This document shows, in pieces, positions 1-5,797 of a stretch of 7,681 nucleotides of DNA. Source of the DNA: Deltaproteobacteria bacterium (GTDB taxonomy: Bacteria > Desulfobacterota > Binatia > Binatales > Binataceae); assembly GCA_021799555.1 (NCBI GenBank), contig JAJZAG010000183.1, positions 1 to 7,681 of the forward strand. The letters are read 5' to 3'. Under the pieces are notes generated by a model. It did not search any database, was not told the DNA's origin, and saw only the letters and a program-made list of their open reading frames with translations. The translations under genes and the position numbers were made by a program. Each line of letters starts with the position of its first letter. The stretch's first letter is position 1.

Positions 1-331
1 GGAAATCGCGATGCAGATCGCGGCGGCTAATCCGCGCGTGGTCCGGCGCGAGGAACTGGCCCCCGATATCATTGACCAGGAACGCCAGATCTACGCGCAG
101 CAGGCGGCCGGCTCGGGCAAGCCCGAAGCGGTGATCGCCAAGATCGTCGAGGGCAAGATCGAGAAGTTCATGAAAGAAGTCTGCCTACTGGAGCAGAGCT
201 ACGTCCGCGACCCAAATCGCACCATCAACGATCTAGTGCTCGAGTTCGGCGCCAAGCTCAAAGAGAAGATCGACGTGCGCCGCTTCGTGCGTTTCCAACT
301 CGGCGAGAATACTGAAGGCAAAACGGCCTGA
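1..331 (+). CDS. tsf: Elongation factor Ts, C-terminal part (5' end outside the window)
   Basis: EF-Ts is the cytoplasmic guanine-nucleotide exchange factor that regenerates EF-Tu-GTP. The reading frame is already open at base 2 and ends at the TGA at 329-331, so about 109 C-terminal residues are visible. The AMQIAAANP stretch is the typical EF-Ts motif at the start of the dimerisation region. It is followed by a charged segment, then GKPEAVIAKIVEGKIEKF, then a EVCLLEQSYVRDP block, and the protein closes on a VRFQLGE strand; all are in the family order. The ATG at 11 is an internal Met, because the conserved motif begins before it. The usual partner rpsB would lie to the left. The protein ends soon after the last conserved strand, without a long C-terminal extension. 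The N-terminal UBA-like domain and the EF-Tu contact motif are outside the window. Identification is confident; total length cannot be judged. Confidence 0.95.
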   Translation, partial: EIAMQIAAANPRVVRREELAPDIIDQERQIYAQQAAGSGKPEAVIAKIVEGKIEKFMKEVCLLEQSYVRDPNRTINDLVLEFGAKLKEKIDVRRFVRFQLGENTEGKTA

Positions 332-334
332 ACC

Positions 335-362
335 CGATCCTCGATGAACTCCGCAAGGATCG
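335..362 (+). repeat. Inverted repeat (7-bp stem) in the tsf-pyrH gap
   Basis: CGATCCT at 335-341 is the exact reverse complement of AGGATCG at 356-362, leaving a 14-base loop. It sits between the tsf stop and the pyrH Shine-Dalgarno sequence (AGGAG, 369-373), in a 53-base gap. There is no T-run after it, so it does not look like an intrinsic terminator. It could be an mRNA processing or stabilising hairpin, or chance. Only the complementarity is seen; any function is inference. Confidence 0.3.
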
Positions 363-384
363 ACTAGCAGGAGAATCGACGGCG

Positions 385-1134
385 ATGGACGAGGTTGAAA
401 CCGACGCTGGTGCAAAACCCCGCTTCAATCGCGTCCTGCTGAAACTCTCCGGGCAAGCGCTCGCGCAGGAGAACCACGGCGGCATCGACCTCGACGTGTT
501 GGCCCAGTTCGCGCTCGAGGTCAAAGAAATCGCGCTCCTTGAAATTCAGCTCGCGATCGTGATCGGCGCCGGCAATTTTATCCGCGGCTCCGACTACGAG
601 GCACGCGGAATGGATCGCTCAACCGCCGATCAGATGGGGATGCTTGGCACCGTCATCAACGCGCTCGCACTCCAGAACGCCCTCGAGCACGTGGGAGTTG
701 GGACGCGGGTGCTGTCCGCCGTCGCGATGCAGGCGGTGGCTGAGCCCTATATCCTGCGTCGGGCTGTACGTCATCTGGAAAAGGGGCGCGTCGTGATCTT
801 CGCGGCCGGAACCGGTAATCCGTATTTCACCACCGATACCGCTGCAAGCTTGCGCGCGCTCGAGATTGGCGCGCAGGTGATCCTCAAGGCGAGCCACACC
901 GTTGATGGCGTTTACGATCGCGATCCGATGCGCGATCCGGGCGCCAAGCGATTCGACCGGCTCACTTATCTCGAAGTCCTGCAGAAAAACCTCAAGGTAA
1001 TGGACTCGACGGCGATCTCGATGTGCATGGATAATCACCTGCCCATAGTCGTGTTCAATTTGCGCAAAGCGGGTAATATAAGAAGGGCCGTGATGGGGGA
1101 ACCAATCGGCACCTGGGTGGAAAGCGCGTCATGA
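385..1134 (+). CDS. pyrH: UMP kinase (uridylate kinase)
   Basis: This cytoplasmic enzyme phosphorylates UMP to UDP with ATP in pyrimidine nucleotide synthesis; it is the bacterial hexameric amino-acid-kinase-fold type, not the eukaryotic-like UMP/CMP kinase. The 249 residues show the family blocks in order: KLSGQ (20-24), GAGNFIRG (61-68), DQMGMLGTVINALALQ (82-97), GTGNPYFTTDTAA (142-154), VDGVYDRDP (173-181) and MDSTAISMCMDN (206-217). Acidic residues of the nucleotide and UMP sites (D82, D151, D174, D180, D207) are all present. Two positions deviate: KLSGE is KLSGQ (Q24) and GGGN is GAGN (A62). The N-terminus has about 13 residues before the first strand, slightly longer than usual. The ATG at 385 is preceded by AGGAG at 369-373. 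The gene overlaps frr by 4 bases (ATGA), implying translational coupling. Confidence 0.97.
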   Translation: MDEVETDAGAKPRFNRVLLKLSGQALAQENHGGIDLDVLAQFALEVKEIALLEIQLAIVIGAGNFIRGSDYEARGMDRSTADQMGMLGTVINALALQNALEHVGVGTRVLSAVAMQAVAEPYILRRAVRHLEKGRVVIFAAGTGNPYFTTDTAASLRALEIGAQVILKASHTVDGVYDRDPMRDPGAKRFDRLTYLEVLQKNLKVMDSTAISMCMDNHLPIVVFNLRKAGNIRRAVMGEPIGTWVESAS

Positions 1135-1688
1135 CCTCCGAAGTCATCGAACTTGCGCGCAAGGAAATGGAGAAGTCCGTCGAGGCCTTCCGCCATGAAC
1201 TCGCGCGCGTGCGTACCGGCCGTGCCTCGACGGCGCTGGTCGAAAATCTTCAAGTCAATTACTATGGGGCGAAGACTCCGATGCGCCAGTTGGCGGGTCT
1301 CGCCGCGCCGGAGCCGCGCCTGATCGTGATCACGCCATACGACAAGGGCGCGATGCACGAAATCGAAAAAGCGATCCAGACCTCCGACCTGGGCCTCAAC
1401 CCAATGAACGACGGCAAGGTTATCCGCGTGCCGCTTCCCGAGCTGACCGAAGAGCGGCGCAAGGAACTCGTCAAGCACGTACGCAAGCTCGCCGAGGAAT
1501 TCCGCGTCGGCGTCCGCAACCATCGCCGCGACGCCAACGACATGCTTAAGGATCTGCACAAGGAAAAGCAGATTGCCGACGATGAGATGCGTACCGCCGA
1601 GGCCAAGGTCCAGGGTTTCACGACCGAGTTCATCGAAAAGATCGACAAAGTGTTGCAAGCGAAGGAAGCCGAGATTATGGAAGTCTGA
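1131..1688 (+). CDS. frr: Ribosome recycling factor
   Basis: RRF works with EF-G and IF3 to split the post-termination ribosome into subunits. The 185-residue length is the family's standard size. The first domain-I helix carries the VRTGRAS motif (27-33). A short strand-rich domain II follows (about 36-100), with the LNPMNDGKVIRVPLP segment at 89-103. The long helices then carry LTEERRKEL (105-113) and VRNHRRDAND (128-137), whose Arg132 corresponds to the well-studied E. coli Arg132. The start ATG overlaps the pyrH stop (ATGA at 1131-1134); no strong Shine-Dalgarno sequence is visible, so ribosomes finishing pyrH probably reinitiate here. Nothing unusual is seen in the protein. Confidence 0.98.
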   Translation: MTSEVIELARKEMEKSVEAFRHELARVRTGRASTALVENLQVNYYGAKTPMRQLAGLAAPEPRLIVITPYDKGAMHEIEKAIQTSDLGLNPMNDGKVIRVPLPELTEERRKELVKHVRKLAEEFRVGVRNHRRDANDMLKDLHKEKQIADDEMRTAEAKVQGFTTEFIEKIDKVLQAKEAEIMEV

Positions 1689-1742
1689 ACCGGGATCTGC
1701 GGACGCCGGTCATTCGAGGTTATGTAACGCTCGCATTACGCC

Positions 1743-2501
1743 GTGGCAATTTCACTTCCACTAAACGACTTCCCCCAGCTTTCGCGCGATCCCGCGCGCC
1801 TTCCGCGCCATGTCGCGATCGTCATGGACGGCAACGGCCGCTGGGCGCGCCGCCGCGGCCTCGGCCGCAACGAGGGGCACCGCCGTGGCAAAGATTCCGT
1901 GCGCGCCGTCGTTGAGGCCGCTCGCGAACTCGGGATTCCCTACCTCACCCTTTTCGCGTTCTCGGCGGAAAACTGGGCGCGGCCTTCGACCGAAGTCGAT
2001 TTCCTGATGCGGCTGTTCCATCGCTACCTGCTTACCGAATCCAAGCGCCTGATGAAACGCGGAATCCGGATCCTCGCCCTCGGCGACACCGAACGATTGC
2101 CGCCGCGCCTGCGCCACGTACTGGCGGAAACGGTCGAGGCGACGCGCGACAATCGCGACATGACGGTCGCACTCGCGCTCTCGTACGGCGGCCGTCAGGA
2201 TGTCGTCTCGGCAGTGCGCAAAATTGCAAGCGCCGTTGTGGCAGGAGAGATTAGCACCGATCAGATCGACTCCGCCGCAGTCGAGCGGGCGCTCACCACG
2301 GCAGCGATGCCCGATCCAGACCTGCTCATCCGTACGTCGGGCGAGCTCCGTATCTCGAACTTTTTCCTCTTTCAGCTCGCCTACACCGAACTCTATTTCA
2401 CGGACACCCTGTGGCCGGACTTCCGCGAACGCGAGCTTCTGAGCGCGATCGCCGCCTTTCAGATGCGCGAGCGACGCTTCGGCGGCGTTACTCCCGGCTA
2501 G
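1743..2501 (+). CDS. uppS: Isoprenyl transferase / undecaprenyl diphosphate synthase
   Basis: This cis-prenyltransferase extends farnesyl diphosphate with isopentenyl diphosphate to make the C55 lipid carrier for peptidoglycan and surface polysaccharide. The 252 residues show all family signatures: HVAIVMDGNGRWA (23-35, catalytic Asp29), GHRRG (45-49), FAFSAENW (71-78), LLIRTSGELRISNF (194-207, with the diphosphate-binding Arg197, Arg203 and Ser205), and ELYFTDTLWPDF (216-227). It ends in the usual RRFGG tail. The reading frame begins at a GTG, 54 bases after frr, and the 22-residue leader before the first strand is normal for the family. I see no convincing Shine-Dalgarno: the nearest GAGG (1716-1719) is 23 bases upstream. 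Start confidence is therefore lower than identity. Its product acts at the inner face of the membrane, in line with the cdsA and rseP genes that follow. Confidence 0.96.
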   Translation: MAISLPLNDFPQLSRDPARLPRHVAIVMDGNGRWARRRGLGRNEGHRRGKDSVRAVVEAARELGIPYLTLFAFSAENWARPSTEVDFLMRLFHRYLLTESKRLMKRGIRILALGDTERLPPRLRHVLAETVEATRDNRDMTVALALSYGGRQDVVSAVRKIASAVVAGEISTDQIDSAAVERALTTAAMPDPDLLIRTSGELRISNFFLFQLAYTELYFTDTLWPDFRERELLSAIAAFQMRERRFGGVTPG

Positions 2502-2529
2502 TCCGGCAAACGGCGGGATCCGGCTTAGT

Positions 2530-3318
2530 GTGCTAAAAACGAGGCTCGTTACCGCCGCGTGGGCGCTGCCTGCGGTTGTTGCGGTCGTGATTTTCGTGCC
2601 GACTTGGATATTTTCGGCTTTCATCGGAACACTTGGGCTGTGGGCGCTGTACGAAGTCGCCACGATGACGCATTCGCATGATTCTCTCTCGCTCCTGATC
2701 TTGGCCGCTCTGGGCGCCGCACCAATGGTGGCGCTCATCGCTGTTGGCGATAGCGGACTATGGGCCGTTCCAGCCGCCGTGATTATTGCGATGTTAGCGC
2801 TGGTCGTGTCGGTCGCGATGCGAGGGCCGACGCGGGGACCGAAAGGATTATCGTTGACCATTCTCGGCGCGCTCTACGTCGGCGTGCTGTACCCGTATTT
2901 CGCGCTTCTGCGGAATTATCGCGGTGGAATTCCAATGATTATCCTGATGCTTCTGCTTGTGGTCGCGAGCGACAGTGGCGCGTACTTTGCCGGGTCGGCG
3001 CTTGGACGGCACAAGCTTGCGCTGCTTGTAAGCCCGAATAAGTCGATAGAAGGAGCCATCGGAGGCTTAGGCGCAGCAGTCCTCGCCGGAATAATTCTGC
3101 GCCGCTGGCTCGCGCCAGGATTCAGCCTCGCTGCCGCCGCCTCCTTTTCGGCTGCGGTGGCGACATTAGCGCAGGCAGGCGATCTGGCTGGGTCCGCCTT
3201 AAAACGGACAGCCGGAGTTAAAGATTCGGGATGGATTTTCCCGGGACACGGCGGTTTGATCGACCGCACGTGCAGCCTAGTCTTCGCGGCGGTGTTCACC
3301 TATTATTATTTGAGATGA
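2530..3318 (+). CDS. cdsA: Phosphatidate cytidylyltransferase (CDP-diglyceride synthase)
   Basis: This integral membrane enzyme converts phosphatidic acid and CTP to CDP-diacylglycerol, the precursor of phosphatidylserine/phosphatidylethanolamine and phosphatidylglycerol. The 262 residues are mostly hydrophobic, with multiple membrane segments (for example 10-40, 55-96, 108-126, 135-147, 173-190, 198-217). Two conserved cytosolic blocks are present: SDSGAYFAG (147-155) followed by SPNKSIEG (168-175), and the C-terminal signature from Ser222 to Ser249 with SALKR, VKDSG, FPGHGG and DRTCS. The signature normally ends in D-R-x-D; here it is D245-R246-T-C248, an Asp-to-Cys difference at a conserved position. 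The start is GTG directly before LKTR, matching the usual N-terminus of the family; the Shine-Dalgarno is weak (a GGCGGG run near 2512-2517). It follows uppS by 28 bases. No dxr gene follows it, unlike the commonest gene order. Confidence 0.95.
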   Translation: MLKTRLVTAAWALPAVVAVVIFVPTWIFSAFIGTLGLWALYEVATMTHSHDSLSLLILAALGAAPMVALIAVGDSGLWAVPAAVIIAMLALVVSVAMRGPTRGPKGLSLTILGALYVGVLYPYFALLRNYRGGIPMIILMLLLVVASDSGAYFAGSALGRHKLALLVSPNKSIEGAIGGLGAAVLAGIILRRWLAPGFSLAAAASFSAAVATLAQAGDLAGSALKRTAGVKDSGWIFPGHGGLIDRTCSLVFAAVFTYYYLR

Positions 3319-3344
3319 CGCAGTTCGGGGAACCACAGGCTTTC

Positions 3345-3374
3345 GCTCCCGCCTGATTAACCCCAAACGGGAGC
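3345..3374 (+). promoter_or_regulatory. Hairpin overlapping the rseP ribosome-binding site
   Basis: GCTCCCG at 3345-3351 is perfectly complementary to CGGGAGC at 3368-3374, with a 16-base loop. The right arm contains the rseP Shine-Dalgarno sequence GGGAG (3369-3373), four bases before the ATG at 3378. The same site also forms an 8-base palindrome GGAGCTCC (3370-3377). A hairpin would pair the ribosome-binding site and could lower RseP synthesis unless opened by ribosomes, temperature or a factor. The complementarity is seen directly; regulation is inference and the stem is short. Confidence 0.4.
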
Positions 3375-3377
3375 TCC

Positions 3378-4745
3378 ATGATCACATCCATCGTAGCGGC
3401 CGTCGTAATTCTCGGCATCCTAGTCGTTGTTCACGAGGCCGGACACTTCGCGATGGCTAAGCAACTGGGCGTCAGGGTGGTGCGCTTTTCCATCGGATAT
3501 CCACCCAAGGTGTGGTCGGTTCGGCGTGGCGAGACTGAATACCAAATCGGGGCCACTCCGCTTGGCGGCTACGTCCGAATGCTTGGTGACGAGGTTGGCG
3601 AGGAACCTAAATCCGAAGAGCTCGAAACGTTTATCAATGAACTTGGTCACGACCTGATCGGCGCCGCACAGATACGGGGCACGACGACGCACGGCGCGAC
3701 CTTCGACGAGCAGGTAAAATCCCTCGCCAACCGGATCGTCTCTAATGGTGGCAGCGACAGCATGGATTCGCACGCGTCGGCGACGCTGGGCCGCCCGCTC
3801 AAGCCCGAGGAGAGCGCGCTTGTGAATCGTTTGCGCACCGCCGCCACATTCGATGCCGCCCGTATCGCCTTGCGCGATAACCCTCCAGACGCAATTATCG
3901 CCGCGTTTCGCGCCCGCGCTTTCCCCACGCAGCGGCTCTGGAAGCGCTTTGCGATTGTTCTGGCCGGCCCGCTTTCGAATGTCCTCTTCGCGCCCATCCT
4001 GCTCTGGATCGTGTTCATGTACGGGGTCCCTGTATTGTTGCCTGTCGTCGGAAAAATAAAACCCAGCCTTCCTGCTGCGTCGTCGGGTTTGCGCACGGGG
4101 GATCGCATCGTCTCGGTCGACGGCGTCGTAACCTCAACTTGGCAAGATTTCGCCGACAAGGTCAAAACCAGCGACGGCCACGCGCTTCAACTTGGAGTCG
4201 AGCGCGTCGTTAGCGGCACGTCCACCCGACTGAGCCTCACGATCAACCCCAAGCAAGAGGACGAAAAGAATATTTTCGGCGCAACGGTTAAACAGTGGAT
4301 TATCGGCGTGATGCCGCGTGGCGACGAAACGACCAAGCGTGATAATCCGTTCTCCGCTGCCTCCGAAGCGGTCATCGCCACCGGTACGATGACGAGCCAG
4401 CTCGTGACCGGCCTTGCCAGCATCATCTCGGGCACCACGCCGGTGCGCGAGGCACTTGGCGGTCCGATCATGATTGCGCAATTGGCGGGACGCGAAGCGC
4501 GCGAAGGCTTTGCGAGCGCCGCGATGTTCACCGTCATGCTTAGCCTCGAGCTGGGACTCATAAACCTCTTACCGGTACCGTTACTCGACGGCGGCCATTT
4601 GCTGTTTTTCGTCTTCGAAGGAATTCGCGGCAAGCCGCTCTCGCTGCGCCATCGCGAGATGGCTCTGCAGGTGGGTTTGTTTCTGCTCGTGATTCTGATG
4701 GCGTTTGTGATCTTCAATGACATCGCGCGTATTGTGCAAGGCTGA
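3378..4745 (+). CDS. rseP: RseP-family site-2 protease (M50 intramembrane zinc metalloprotease)
   Basis: Members cleave transmembrane segments of anti-sigma factors and leftover signal peptides in the inner membrane. The 455 residues contain the zinc motif HEAGH (19-23) in TM1, the membrane-associated loop ending in PLGGYVRM (61-68), TM2 after FAIVLAGPLSN (191-201), one PDZ-like domain (about 222-292), and the second active-site motif NLLPVPLLDGGH (396-407, metal ligand Asp404) in TM3, then TM4 (about 430-447). Residues about 78-182 are extra: family proteins normally run from the MLG motif to TM2 in about 20 residues, here about 114. This polar, helical-looking insert would be cytoplasmic. 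The E. coli protein has similar length but gets it from two PDZ domains. Glu391 sits where E. coli has Asn389. Start ATG has GGGAG four bases upstream, inside a possible hairpin. The gene lies 59 bases after cdsA without dxr, and its 3' end overlaps tsaB. Confidence 0.93.
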   Translation: MITSIVAAVVILGILVVVHEAGHFAMAKQLGVRVVRFSIGYPPKVWSVRRGETEYQIGATPLGGYVRMLGDEVGEEPKSEELETFINELGHDLIGAAQIRGTTTHGATFDEQVKSLANRIVSNGGSDSMDSHASATLGRPLKPEESALVNRLRTAATFDAARIALRDNPPDAIIAAFRARAFPTQRLWKRFAIVLAGPLSNVLFAPILLWIVFMYGVPVLLPVVGKIKPSLPAASSGLRTGDRIVSVDGVVTSTWQDFADKVKTSDGHALQLGVERVVSGTSTRLSLTINPKQEDEKNIFGATVKQWIIGVMPRGDETTKRDNPFSAASEAVIATGTMTSQLVTGLASIISGTTPVREALGGPIMIAQLAGREAREGFASAAMFTVMLSLELGLINLLPVPLLDGGHLLFFVFEGIRGKPLSLRHREMALQVGLFLLVILMAFVIFNDIARIVQG

Positions 4746-5535
4746 CAATCTGCTCGAACAGGCCGCCGCGAGCCGCGCGGTAATCGGCTTGGATACCGGT
4801 GCATCTCCTGCGAGCCTCGCAATTGTCGTCAACGGGCGCGTTGTGGGCGAGGAATGCTATCGCACGGCGCTACATGGCGCGGCGATAGCCCGCGCGATTG
4901 ACGACCTGCTCGCGATAGCGGGAATCTCGATTGACGAGCTTGACGCAATCGCCGTCGGGATTGGTCCCGGCTCATTCACTGGGCTGCGGATCGGCGCAAG
5001 TTATGCCAAAGGAATCGCGTTTGGCACGGGATGCGGCATCGTGGGCGTCCCGAGCCTGGATGCAATCGCGGTCGGCGTCCTCGACGATCCCCGCGCACAT
5101 CCCGGCCGAACCATCTGCCCAATTCTCGACGCTCGCAAGGGCGAGGTTTACACCGCCCTTTACCGGATCGGGTCGGATGGGCTAGAGAAGTTGTCTCGGG
5201 ATCTGTTAATGCCACTTGCCCGTTTGATATCCGAAATCGGCCCTGACGCGATCTTGGCCGGCGATAGGAAGTCAAATGAAGCAGCAGCCCTTCTGCGTCA
5301 TAAGGGTATCGAAGTGATCGCGGCAGAAGATCGAATCCTTGAGACGCGTGGACGATTTGTCGCCGCACTCGGTGCGGCGCGCTTTGCCCGCGGAGAATCC
5401 GACCCCATCGACGCTTTCGAACCGCTATACGTCCGGCCGCCGGAGGCCGAGGCCACACGGGCCGCTAAAGCCTCAACGGCCAAAACGGAGGACTTATGGA
5501 GCGCAGAGAGGAAGAACTCATTCGGCAGCATCTGA
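4717..5535 (+). CDS. tsaB: tRNA threonylcarbamoyladenosine biosynthesis protein TsaB (YeaZ family)
   Basis: TsaB is a cytoplasmic ASKHA-fold protein that with TsaD and TsaE transfers threonylcarbamoyl from TC-AMP to A37 of ANN-decoding tRNAs. The hallmark GPGSFTGLRIG is at 83-93. VIGLDTGASPASLAIV (22-37) is the first ATPase-like strand pair, IVGVPSLDAIA (108-118) and ILDARKGEVYTALY (136-149) follow, and EPLYVRPPEAE (235-245) is the usual C-terminal motif. At 272 residues it is longer than the roughly 230-residue E. coli protein, with about 20 extra residues at the N-terminus and about 27 after the last motif. ATG 4717 overlaps rseP by 29 bases; TTG 4732 in the same frame is a possible later start, and neither has a clear Shine-Dalgarno. 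The C-terminal tail overlaps the next gene by 40 bases. A rimI gene, frequent beside tsaB, is absent here. Confidence 0.92.
   Translation: MTSRVLCKADNLLEQAAASRAVIGLDTGASPASLAIVVNGRVVGEECYRTALHGAAIARAIDDLLAIAGISIDELDAIAVGIGPGSFTGLRIGASYAKGIAFGTGCGIVGVPSLDAIAVGVLDDPRAHPGRTICPILDARKGEVYTALYRIGSDGLEKLSRDLLMPLARLISEIGPDAILAGDRKSNEAAALLRHKGIEVIAAEDRILETRGRFVAALGAARFARGESDPIDAFEPLYVRPPEAEATRAAKASTAKTEDLWSAERKNSFGSI
5487..5491 (+). promoter_or_regulatory. Strong Shine-Dalgarno for the DUF465 gene
   Basis: GGAGG lies four bases before the ATG at 5496, inside the end of tsaB. It is the best ribosome-binding site in the window. It fixes the start of the small gene and supports translation of that frame even though it overlaps the tsaB coding end. 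Confidence 0.75.
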
Positions 5536-5726
5536 GCCACGACTCAGAGTTGCGGTCGCTGTTCGAAGAACACGAATCGCTAAAACAAAAGCTCCAGGAA
5601 TTTAGAAGCAAGCACTATCTGACCAACGAAGAGGAAATCGAGGAAAAGCGCATCCAAAAACTCAAACTGGCTTCCAAGGACCGGATGATGGCCATCTTGG
5701 GACGCTATCAATCCGCTACCCGCTGA
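5496..5726 (+). CDS. Small DUF465 / YdcH-like helical protein
   Basis: The 76-residue product is highly charged and almost entirely helix-forming, with no membrane segment. It matches the DUF465 (E. coli YdcH) pattern: an LFEEHESLKQKL helix (22-33), a short turn with LTNEEEIEE (42-50), then a KLKLASKDRMMAIL helix (55-68). It probably forms a helical hairpin or coiled-coil dimer. The biochemical role of the family is unknown, so none is assigned. A strong GGAGG precedes the ATG, and the first 40 bases overlap the end of tsaB in another frame, so the two are likely co-transcribed. A 71-base gap follows before ilvN. The start and family call are fairly secure; the residue pattern was matched from memory. 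Confidence 0.85.
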   Translation: MERREEELIRQHLSHDSELRSLFEEHESLKQKLQEFRSKHYLTNEEEIEEKRIQKLKLASKDRMMAILGRYQSATR

Positions 5727-5753
5727 AGCGCGGACCGGCGGAAGTTTCTGAAG

Positions 5754-5793
5754 CAAACCGGTTTGAGAGCCGCAATGCGCGTGAGCACGCTCA
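5754..5793 (+). promoter_or_regulatory. Two dyad-symmetric sites upstream of ilvN
   Basis: In the 71-base gap before ilvN there is a perfect 12-base palindrome, CAAACCGGTTTG (5754-5765). A second dyad, TGAGC-AC-GCTCA (5782-5793), has five-base perfect arms. Their centres are 28 bases apart and the second ends four bases before the ilvN ATG. Such symmetry is typical of dimeric repressor sites, but no clear -35/-10 pair is seen and no regulator is encoded nearby. The gap is the longest in the window and the place where functional class changes. Operator function is inference. Confidence 0.3.
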
Positions 5794-5797
5794 TAGT

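Noticed and set aside
1035..1658. A 207-codon minus-strand frame antisense to frr
   Set aside because: It covers the very conserved frr gene and has no motif of its own.
1689..1710. Inverted repeat ACCGG/CCGGT in the frr-uppS gap
   Set aside because: The stem is only five pairs with a 12-base loop and no T-run; it is too weak to call a terminator or regulatory hairpin.
1716..1727. GAGG followed by ATG-TAA, a start-stop pair upstream of uppS
   Set aside because: A minimal start-stop could stall or prime ribosomes, but spacing from GAGG to ATG is only two bases and such a pair is easily random.
2494..2524. Repeated CCGGC units at the uppS-cdsA junction
   Set aside because: They are five-base direct repeats in GC-rich DNA with irregular spacing, compatible with chance.
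1761..2861. A 366-codon open frame on the minus strand across uppS and cdsA
   Set aside because: It runs antisense to two confidently identified genes, crosses their junction, has low-complexity Ala/Thr/Arg-rich composition and shows no family motif. Long antisense frames are expected in GC-rich coding DNA.
4187..4822. A 211-codon minus-strand frame antisense to rseP and the start of tsaB
   Set aside because: It is Arg/Ser-rich with no recognisable domain and is fully explained as the antisense shadow of conserved genes.
5763..5797. TTGAGA and CATAGT as a promoter for ilvN
   Set aside because: The spacing is 23 bases, too long, and the -10-like element would touch the start codon.
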